Shown piece by piece: positions 1 through 5,693 of a DNA stretch of 13,694 bases. This DNA comes from Lentisphaeria bacterium (GTDB taxonomy: Bacteria > Verrucomicrobiota > Lentisphaeria > Victivallales > Victivallaceae), in the NCBI GenBank assembly GCA_018265615.1, contig JABLYX010000093.1:1-13694 (forward strand), read 5' to 3'. Each line of letters begins with the position of its first letter. Positions within the stretch are counted from its first letter, which is position 1. The notes under the pieces are model-generated. The model searched no databases. It saw only the letters and a program-made list of their open reading frames with translations, and was not told the DNA's origin. A program made the position numbers and the translations under genes.

Positions 1-58
1 GGCCGTGCTTTCCTGTGCAGTGAGACAATGTACAGTATCACATACTCACTATTATACG
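1..58 (-). promoter_or_regulatory. Candidate regulatory segment downstream of the GntR regulator
   Basis: This short non-coding stretch follows the stop codon of the minus-strand regulator. It is AT-richer than its surroundings. It holds a perfect inverted repeat, AGTAT-CAC-ATACT (34-46), and a wider AGTGAG/CTCACT pair (19-24 and 45-50). Read on the minus strand, TATAAT (56 to 51) is a perfect -10 hexamer, but no acceptable -35 lies 16-18 nt upstream of it. It could be the promoter and operator of a further minus-strand gene outside the window. Palindromes of this size are typical GntR-family targets, but assigning this one to the neighbouring regulator is inference. Confidence 0.3.
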
Positions 59-1438
59 CTACCGGAATACCGCGCTTCCGGCGGAAACGGCCGGGAACGG
101 CGCGTGGACAACCGGCGGACGCAGCTTCAGGAAGGTCCTGGTCATGGCCGCGAGCTCCGCGGTGCCCTCTTCGATATCGGCCTCTCCGGCCAGGATGCGG
201 TTGATGCCGGTGACGACGAGCTTGTAGAGTGTGCTGTCCGAAAGATGGTAGTTTGTCGTCATCTTCGGGATTTCGGAGAGGAACAGCCGGTCCCCCGCGT
301 CGTTCGGGTCGAGGGAGCGCTGCATCGCCGAGAGCCGGATCGGGATTCCGTAACGGAGCTCCGCGATGTAGTTCTGAAAGCTCTCTCCGAGCAGCAGCCT
401 CACAAGCCCCGCGGCGGTGTGCATGTCCGCGCACTCCCGGCGGACGCAGAGGATGTCGGTCGCCTGCACCGTCGTATCGTTGCCGCCCGGGAACGCGGGC
501 AGGGGAGCGGTCCGCCAGTTCCGGCAGCCGTTGCGGTCCAGAAGCGGCAGGAACTCGCGCGGCTGCTCGAGGAACGGGAGTTCGCCGTCGATGAAGCGTT
601 CCCAGTAGTTGGGCAGAGCCGGCACGAACGGAATTTCGTTTTCGCGCAGGAGCTGGCGGATCGCTTCAAGGCCGCGGCGCGTCTCCGGCGTATCGATCCT
701 GACCGGATCGGAAGCCGCCGGGTCGATGAGCGTGCCGCCGGCGCGGCGCAGGTAATTCATCCAGATGAACGGCTCCCCCTTCCAGTAATACCGCTTTTCC
801 GGCGGCAGGAGCGGGCGGAACGCGGCCAGCGCTTTCCGGAAGTCGTTCCATGTCCAGCCGGCGGCCGGCTCGGGGACGCCCGCCCTTTCCAGCAGCGCGG
901 TGTTGCAGAACATGACGCGCGGCGAGAAGATCAGCGGCAGCCCGACCAGGCGGCCGTTCATCCGGCACGCCTCGAAGGGGGCGTTCGTGAAATCCGAGTC
1001 ATCGGGGAACACGGAGCGGAAAATTTCCGAAAGATCCGCATATTCCGCATGGTGCGACTGCAGATAACCCGTCGTTCTCAGCTCGAACATTCCGTGCCGG
1101 AACCCTTTGACGACGCGCAGGAGCGGGAACTCCTTCTGCAGCCGCCCGATCAGGTCGCTCCGGTACGGCAGCTCGTACAGCGGGTCGAAGAAAAACACAT
1201 TGCGCTGCAGGATCCGGCTGCTCCAGTCCGGATGGACATAGACGCCGTGCCGCGGAACCTTGTACAGCACGCCCTCGTTGGAAAGCGACTCCACGGCGCT
1301 CTGCACGATAAGCAGCGAAATTCCGGTCGCCGCGGCGATGTCCCGGGTGACTGGGAGCTTTTCGCCGGCGGGCACTTCTCCCGATTCCAGCAGATCGAGA
1401 ATCCAGTTGCGCACGATGGTCAGTTTGTCCTGCTTCAT
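59..1438 (-). CDS. GntR-type regulator with a solute-binding-protein sensor domain
   Basis: A 459-residue one-component transcription regulator. Residues 5-70 form a GntR-type winged helix: the segment containing GEKLPVTRDIAAATGIS (25-41) is the classic 'G.kLPs.R.lA...gvs' DNA-binding helix-turn-helix, followed by the wing (NEGVLYKVPRHGVYV, 54-68). Residues from about 80 onward do not match the usual GntR effector domains (FCD, UTRA, LacI-like). They resemble family-1 extracellular sugar-binding proteins: residues 168-207 carry PLIFSPRVMFCNTALLERAG followed by GWTWNDF, the equivalent of 'lPl....lyYNkdlf.kAG...PP.TWdef'. There is no signal peptide, so the sensor is cytoplasmic. The gene is divergent from a sugar ABC operon and is the likely controller of it and of itself. 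The fold of its sensor differs from that of the transporter's own ribose-type binding protein, so it is not a simple copy of that gene. The start ATG at 1438 is preceded by a weak purine-rich site. The family calls are confident; ligand and targets are unknown. Confidence 0.87.
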   Translation of the reverse strand: MKQDKLTIVRNWILDLLESGEVPAGEKLPVTRDIAAATGISLLIVQSAVESLSNEGVLYKVPRHGVYVHPDWSSRILQRNVFFFDPLYELPYRSDLIGRLQKEFPLLRVVKGFRHGMFELRTTGYLQSHHAEYADLSEIFRSVFPDDSDFTNAPFEACRMNGRLVGLPLIFSPRVMFCNTALLERAGVPEPAAGWTWNDFRKALAAFRPLLPPEKRYYWKGEPFIWMNYLRRAGGTLIDPAASDPVRIDTPETRRGLEAIRQLLRENEIPFVPALPNYWERFIDGELPFLEQPREFLPLLDRNGCRNWRTAPLPAFPGGNDTTVQATDILCVRRECADMHTAAGLVRLLLGESFQNYIAELRYGIPIRLSAMQRSLDPNDAGDRLFLSEIPKMTTNYHLSDSTLYKLVVTGINRILAGEADIEEGTAELAAMTRTFLKLRPPVVHAPFPAVSAGSAVFR

Positions 1439-1458
1439 GGCCGTTCTCTTTTTTCTGT

Positions 1459-1487
1459 GTATTAGTCACTGATTTGTTCACCGTTAA
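1459..1487 (-). promoter_or_regulatory. Possible promoter of the GntR regulator
   Basis: On the minus strand TTAACG (1487-1482) and TAATAC (1464-1459) are 17 nt apart, giving a predicted start near 1452 and a leader of about 14 nt before the ATG at 1438. The matches to consensus are modest (4/6 and 3/6). TCACTGA (1466-1472), a small palindrome, sits directly next to the -10 element and could be an operator half. Confidence 0.35.
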
Positions 1488-1611
1488 TTTTACCAAAGAA
1501 AAGGGCGAATGTCAAGAGCTGTTTGAAAAAAAAACGAAAAATAATCGGATTCCCGAACCGTCCGGCTTCCCGCCCGCCCGGCATTTTTTCGTCCGTGAGG
1601 AGCGGCGGTAT

Positions 1612-1640
1612 TTGAAAAAGCGGATGCATGAACGTATATT
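1612..1640 (+). promoter_or_regulatory. Promoter of the sugar ABC operon
   Basis: TTGAAA (1612-1617) and TATATT (1635-1640) are separated by exactly 17 nt, each matching the sigma70 consensus at 5 of 6 positions. The predicted start is near 1647, which leaves a leader of about 16 nt before the ATG at 1663. It lies in the 224-bp divergent region 1439-1662. The rest of that region is A/T-rich (an A-tract at 1526-1534) and shows no gene or convincing intrinsic terminator. The ATGCAT palindrome in the spacer (1624-1629) is the only nearby symmetry. Confidence 0.65.
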
Positions 1641-1654
1641 ACCGGAATTGCAAC

Positions 1655-1660
1655 AGGGAG
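1655..1660 (+). promoter_or_regulatory. Ribosome binding site deciding the ATPase start
   Basis: AGGGAG lies just 5' of the ATG at 1663. The spacing is short (2 nt). With the promoter at 1612-1640 it favours 1663 over the in-frame ATG codons at 1624 (inside the promoter) and 1474 (A/T-rich, non-coding-looking extension). Confidence 0.6.
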
Positions 1661-1662
1661 AT

Positions 1663-3111
1663 ATGCCGGTGCTCAGGGTTGAAAATCTGACGAAATGCTA
1701 CGATGCCGAGAAAGCGCTCGACCATGTGTCGCTGACCCTCGGAGCCGGGTGCATCCTCGGGCTTATCGGCGAAAACGGCGCGGGGAAATCCACCTTCACA
1801 AAGTGCCTGACCGGTGTGGTCAAGCCCACCTCTGGAACCATTGAAATCGAGCCCGGCGTCTCCATCGGCTGGATTCCGCAGGAGTTCAATCTCGTCGCCG
1901 ACCTGACTGTCGCCGAGAATATTTTTCTCGGGCGCGAAAAGAGCCGCTTCGGGCTTCTCGGCCGCGCTGCGATGCGCAAAGAGGCGGAGCGCCGGTTCCG
2001 GCGGCTGCATGCCGAAATCGACCCGGATACGCTTGTTTCGGAGCTCTCCCCCGCCGGGAAGCAGATGGTCGAATTCGCAAAGGCGCTCGACGAGAGCTAC
2101 CGGCTGCTGCTCATGGATGAGCCGACCACGATCCTGAACGCGGAGGAGACGCAGCGGCTGTTTGCGATCATGCGTGAATTCAAAGCCGCCGGAGGCTCGA
2201 TCATCTACATTTCGCACAAGCTCGCCGAGGTCCGGGAGATCTGCGACGAGATCGCGGTGCTGCGGGACGGGAAGCTTGTGAGCGTTTCGCCCGCATCGGA
2301 GCTCGATCCGGCTGAAATGGCGCGACGCATGGTCGGGCGCGAGCTGTCGCGGATGTTCCCCGAGCCGCCCGCGAATCCGCCGGGCGAACCCGTGCTTGAG
2401 GTCGAACACCTTGCGAGCGGCGGGGCTGTGCGCGACGTGAGCTTTACCCTGCGCCGCGGGGAGATCCTCGGCGTGGCCGGGCTCGCCGGCGCCGGACGCA
2501 CCGAAATGGCCGAAGCGTTGATGGCGCTGCGCCGGGTCGACGGTGGAACGGTCAGGGTGAACGGCGAAGCCGTAAAGTTCCGCCGTCCGTCGGAAGCGGT
2601 TGCGGCGGGGCTCTCGTATCTGCCGGAGGACCGTCAGGGAAGCGGAATCCTGCCGGGGTTTTCGATTGGCGAAAACATCACGCTCGTATCGCTGGCGCGC
2701 TACTGCCGCGGCCTGCTGCGTCCGACGGCGGTCCGCGAGGCGGCGGAGAAATATGTGAAGGAGTTCCGGATCAGGCCGGACCGGCCGGAGGCGCTGCTTT
2801 GCGAGCTCTCCGGCGGCAACCAGCAGAAGGTCGCGATGGCGAAAGGGCTCGATACGCGCCCGCACATCTTTATTTTCGACGAACCGACGCGCGGCGTGGA
2901 CATCGCGGCGCGGCGCGATATCTATGAATTCATCCGGAACCTCGCGGACACGGGCGTCGCGTGCATGCTGATCTCCTCGGACATGGAGGAGATTCTCGGC
3001 ATGTGCCGCACGGTCATGGTCATGCGGGAAGGCCGGGTCGCCGGTTTCCGGTCCGGCGAAAAGCTGACCCAGGAGGAGCTGATGTATCTGGCAATCGGGG
3101 TGGAACGATGA
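1663..3111 (+). CDS. Sugar ABC transporter ATPase, two ABC domains (CUT2, RbsA/MglA-like)
   Basis: A 482-residue cytoplasmic ATPase that powers uptake of a monosaccharide-type substrate through the downstream permease. Both ABC modules are visible. Domain 1: Walker A GENGAGKST (36-44, Lys42), Q-loop Gln73, signature LSPAGKQ (128-134), Walker B LLLMDEP (148-154), H-loop His185. Domain 2: degenerate Walker A GLAGAGRT (273-280, Arg279 where Lys is expected), canonical signature LSGGNQQ (382-388), Walker B IFIFDEP (402-408), and Ser438-Ser439 in place of the H-loop His. The degenerate second Walker A and the 'ISSD' ending are normal for the RbsA/MglA/XylG group. The LSPAG signature of domain 1 is further from consensus than usual (LSVGQ). 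Length matches the family (about 500). Its last 4 nt overlap the permease start (ATGA). The substrate cannot be told from the sequence. Confidence 0.95.
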   Translation: MPVLRVENLTKCYDAEKALDHVSLTLGAGCILGLIGENGAGKSTFTKCLTGVVKPTSGTIEIEPGVSIGWIPQEFNLVADLTVAENIFLGREKSRFGLLGRAAMRKEAERRFRRLHAEIDPDTLVSELSPAGKQMVEFAKALDESYRLLLMDEPTTILNAEETQRLFAIMREFKAAGGSIIYISHKLAEVREICDEIAVLRDGKLVSVSPASELDPAEMARRMVGRELSRMFPEPPANPPGEPVLEVEHLASGGAVRDVSFTLRRGEILGVAGLAGAGRTEMAEALMALRRVDGGTVRVNGEAVKFRRPSEAVAAGLSYLPEDRQGSGILPGFSIGENITLVSLARYCRGLLRPTAVREAAEKYVKEFRIRPDRPEALLCELSGGNQQKVAMAKGLDTRPHIFIFDEPTRGVDIAARRDIYEFIRNLADTGVACMLISSDMEEILGMCRTVMVMREGRVAGFRSGEKLTQEELMYLAIGVER

Positions 3112-4067
3112 ACAGTAAGGTCAATTGGAGAAGCGTCCGGGATTCGGGCGGCGTGTGGATCGCGCTCGCCGTGTTTCTGCTTGCCGCTGCGATTTCGAAT
3201 GAGAATTTCCGTTCGCCGCAGAATCTCATCAACATCACGCGGCAGGTGTCGTACAGCGGGATCATCGCGCTGGGCATGACCTTTGTGATCGCGGCGGGCG
3301 GGATCGACCTGGCGGTAGGCTCGCTCTTCGCGCTGGCCGGAGTCGTTTCGCTCTTTGCGATGGGCGCGGCCGGCGGTCCGGAGAGCGTGCAGCTCGCGGC
3401 CGGGTTCGGCGCCGCGCTCGGCGTCGGCGTGATCGGCGGGGCCCTGAACGGCGTTCTGGTCGGCGCGGCGCGGGTCCAGCCGTTCATCGTGACGCTCGGA
3501 ACGATGTCCATCTTCCGTTCGCTTGCACTTTACTTTTCGAATGCCGGGCTGGTCAGGACCGACAATGCGCTCTACCAGCGGCTCGGGATGGCGGAAACCG
3601 GCGGGATTCCGTTGCCGACGCTGCTGCTCTTCCTGTTGACCGCGGCGCTCGCGGTCGTCCTGAAGCTGACCCGGTTCGGGAGGCACGTCTGCGCGGTCGG
3701 CTCGAACGAGCGGGTCGCATATTACTCCGCGATCCGGACCGGCCTCGTGAAGTTCTGGACTTACGTGCTCGTCGGCGGGCTCGCGGGGCTGAGCGCGTTT
3801 CTGCTCGGCGGACGGTTGAATTCGGTCAGCAGCTCCGGCGCCGGGCTCTCGTATGAGCTTGACGCGATCGCGGCGGTCATCATCGGCGGAACTGCGATGA
3901 CAGGCGGAAGAGCGACGATTCCGGGGACGCTGGCCGGCGTGCTGCTGCTTGGAATCGTTTCGAACGTGCTCGATATGTGGGGCATTTCTGTCAACCTGCA
4001 GGGGACGGTCAAGGGACTGGTCATCATCATAGCCGTACTGATCCAATACAAACGGAAGGATTCATAA
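3108..4067 (+). CDS. Sugar ABC transporter permease (RbsC-like, BPD_transp_2)
   Basis: A 319-residue inner-membrane permease of the ribose/xylose/galactose class, expected to act as a homodimer with the upstream ATPase. About 8-10 hydrophobic segments are visible, the first at residues 16-30. The family hallmark ALGMTFVIAAGGIDLAVGSL lies at 54-73. LGTMSIFRSLALYF (130-143), GRHVCAVGSNERVAYYSAIR (191-210, the cytoplasmic ATPase-contacting loop) and the Gly-rich IIGGTAMTGGRATIPGTLAG (258-277) also match RbsC-type proteins. The length is near the usual 320-330. The chosen ATG overlaps the ATPase stop as ATGA and has a GGGGTGG site 5' of it; an upstream in-frame extension overlaps the ATPase and does not look like protein. 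The stop overlaps the next start by 1 nt (TAATG), showing translational coupling. Confidence 0.95.
   Translation: MNSKVNWRSVRDSGGVWIALAVFLLAAAISNENFRSPQNLINITRQVSYSGIIALGMTFVIAAGGIDLAVGSLFALAGVVSLFAMGAAGGPESVQLAAGFGAALGVGVIGGALNGVLVGAARVQPFIVTLGTMSIFRSLALYFSNAGLVRTDNALYQRLGMAETGGIPLPTLLLFLLTAALAVVLKLTRFGRHVCAVGSNERVAYYSAIRTGLVKFWTYVLVGGLAGLSAFLLGGRLNSVSSSGAGLSYELDAIAAVIIGGTAMTGGRATIPGTLAGVLLLGIVSNVLDMWGISVNLQGTVKGLVIIIAVLIQYKRKDS
4054..4060 (+). promoter_or_regulatory. Ribosome binding site of the binding-protein gene
   Basis: GGAAGGA lies 6 nt before the ATG at 4067, inside the last codons of the permease gene. It is the best Shine-Dalgarno site in the operon, as expected for the binding protein, which is usually needed in excess over the membrane components. 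It fixes the start at the MKKLFTL signal sequence. Confidence 0.7.
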
Positions 4068-5020
4068 TGAAAAAGCTTTTTACTCTGTTCGGCGCGGCGC
4101 TTCTCGCGTTCGCGGTCGTTTCGTGCGGAGACGCGAAACCGAAGAAGACGAAGATCGGCGTGTCGATTCCGGCCGCCGACCACGGCTGGACCGGCGGCGT
4201 GATCTACAGCGCCGAAACCGCGAAGAAAAAGCTCGAGGCCGCGCATCCGGATTACGAGATCATCATATCGACCGCACGCGACGCCTCCGAACAGGTCAAC
4301 AAGATCGAGAATCTGCTCGTGCAGGGCGTGAAAGCCGTCGTCGTGCTGCCGCAGGAGCCGGGGCCGCTGACGAACGTCTGCGATGCTGCGAAGAGGCAGG
4401 GCGCGTTCCTCGTCACGGTTGACCGCGGCCTCGACAAGCCGGTTCAGGACGTCTATGTGGCCGGCGACAACGCCGGCTTCGGCCGCACCGCGGCGCAGGC
4501 GCTTGTGAAGGCGCTCGGCGGCAGGGGGGATATCCTCGTGATGGAGGGGATCCCGTGCGTGGTGAACACCGACCGCGTCGAAGCGTTCAGGGCGGAAATC
4601 GCGAAGCACCCGGAAATCAGGATCCTCGAATCACAGTCCGCCTACTGGGACACCGAAAAAGGGCTGAAGCTCATGGAGAACTTCCTGCAGAAGTACCCGA
4701 AGATCGACGCGGTCTGGGTCGGTGACGACGACGTGCTGATCGGCGCGCTGAAGGCGCTCGAGGAGTCGAAGCGCAAAGATGTGAAGCTCATGCTCGGCGG
4801 CGGAGGCGCAAAAGCGATCGTGAAGCGTGTGCTCGACCGTGATCCGATCGTGCAGATGACGGTCACCTATCCGCCGAGGATGATCGAGATCGGCATCGAA
4901 TCCGCGATTGCCGCGCTCGAGAACGGCGGCAAGGCAGAAGAGCCGAAGATCGTGATCCCCTCCGAGGTTGTCACGCCGGAGAACGCGGCGCAGTACTACT
5001 TCCCGGATTCGATCTACTGA
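4067..5020 (+). CDS. Sugar-binding lipoprotein of the ABC transporter (ribose-type, Peripla_BP_4)
   Basis: A 317-residue solute-binding protein that delivers the sugar to the permease. Residues 1-20 are a lipoprotein signal: MKK, a hydrophobic core (LFTLFGAALLAFAVV) and a lipobox-like VVSC with Cys20 as the predicted lipidated residue. The mature protein has the two-lobed type I periplasmic-binding fold: KIGVSIPAADHGWTGGV (29-45, start of lobe 1 with a candidate stacking Trp41), VTVDRG (116-121), GDNAGFGRTAAQAL (133-146, a family hallmark at the lobe crossover) and NTDRVEAF (167-174, ligand-contacting Asn/Asp/Arg). This is the ribose/galactose-like CUT2 group and agrees with the ATPase and permease. 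Its position last among the transporter genes is less common than first. The ligand cannot be assigned. It is followed 1 nt later by a hydrolase gene. Confidence 0.94.
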   Translation: MKKLFTLFGAALLAFAVVSCGDAKPKKTKIGVSIPAADHGWTGGVIYSAETAKKKLEAAHPDYEIIISTARDASEQVNKIENLLVQGVKAVVVLPQEPGPLTNVCDAAKRQGAFLVTVDRGLDKPVQDVYVAGDNAGFGRTAAQALVKALGGRGDILVMEGIPCVVNTDRVEAFRAEIAKHPEIRILESQSAYWDTEKGLKLMENFLQKYPKIDAVWVGDDDVLIGALKALEESKRKDVKLMLGGGGAKAIVKRVLDRDPIVQMTVTYPPRMIEIGIESAIAALENGGKAEEPKIVIPSEVVTPENAAQYYFPDSIY

Positions 5021-5021
5021 G

Positions 5022-5693
5022 ATGCTGCTCTCCCTTGCGACATACGCGGTCGGCGGCCGCCGGCTTGAGCACCTGCCGGGGAATGAGGAGCTGCCGGCGC
5101 TCGTGCTTGTGCACGGACTGCTGCACCGCGGCATCATGATGCGAAGCCTCGCGAAGTTCCTGAACGGACGGGGGTATCCGGTTTACATCTATGACTACCG
5201 GACCACGCGGAGCGGCATCGTTTCACATGGGCTGAAATTCGCGGAGTTTCTGCGGGAGCTGCCGGAAAAGCGGATCGCACTGGTTACGCACAGCATGGGC
5301 GGGCTGCTTGCGCGCGTGGCGCTGTCCGAGCTGGCCGGAACGCCTGAGGCGGAGAAGATCGGCCGTGTGGTCATGCTTGCGCCGCCGAACCGCGGCTCAC
5401 GGATGGCTGAGAGCGTGGTGCGCTGTTTTCCCCCCGCGAAGCTGCTGGTCCGTCCGCTCGACGGGCTGTCGAACCGGGCAGGGGCGGTCTGTCACGGGCT
5501 TCCGGTTCCGCACGGCTTTGAAATCGGCATCATTGCGGGAGACGACGACGGCAAGGTGTCGGTCGATTCGACCCGGCTCGACGGGATGGCCGACCATGTG
5601 ATCGTGCATGCACGCCACGTCTTCATCATGTTTTTGCCGGAGAGCCGCAGGCAGCTTCTCGCATTTCTCGAAACCGGCCGTTTCCTTCACTGA
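5022..5693 (+). CDS. Cytoplasmic alpha/beta hydrolase, lipase/esterase-like
   Basis: A 223-residue alpha/beta-hydrolase-fold protein without a signal peptide. VLVHGLLHRG (28-37) gives the oxyanion-hole HG. The nucleophile elbow is THSMGG (89-94) with Ser91; Thr replaces the first Gly of GxSxG, a variant common in this lipase-like group. Further along are APPNRGS (120-126), a GDDDGKVSVDSTRL segment (173-186) that probably supplies the acid, and HARHVFIM (196-203) with His199 as the likely catalytic His. The family acts on ester or lipid-like substrates; the true substrate is unknown. The ATG is 1 nt after the binding-protein stop and lacks a good Shine-Dalgarno site, so translation is probably coupled and the enzyme made with the transporter. 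An upstream in-frame extension (4968) is Arg/Ser/Thr-rich and overlaps the previous gene, so it was not used. The end overlaps the convergent gene by 7 nt. Confidence 0.85.
   Translation: MLLSLATYAVGGRRLEHLPGNEELPALVLVHGLLHRGIMMRSLAKFLNGRGYPVYIYDYRTTRSGIVSHGLKFAEFLRELPEKRIALVTHSMGGLLARVALSELAGTPEAEKIGRVVMLAPPNRGSRMAESVVRCFPPAKLLVRPLDGLSNRAGAVCHGLPVPHGFEIGIIAGDDDGKVSVDSTRLDGMADHVIVHARHVFIMFLPESRRQLLAFLETGRFLH

Noticed and set aside
60..68. TACCGGAAT shared with 1640-1648, considered as an operator
   Set aside because: The first copy overlaps the regulator stop codon and such GC-rich 9-mers are expected by chance here.
5..1465. 486-residue plus-strand open frame opposite the regulator
   Set aside because: It is antisense to a well-supported GntR/solute-binding gene and is Arg/Glu/Val-rich low-quality sequence, typical of GC-rich shadow frames.
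1562..1590. GC-rich segment followed by a T-run (CCGG...CCGG, then TTTTTT), possible terminator
   Set aside because: The stem is only 4 bp with a 12-nt loop, and no plus-strand gene ends upstream of it.
1474..1662. N-terminal extension of the ABC ATPase
   Set aside because: The extension is encoded by A/T-rich DNA, contains the promoter at 1612-1640, and precedes the normal family start MPVLRVENLTK.
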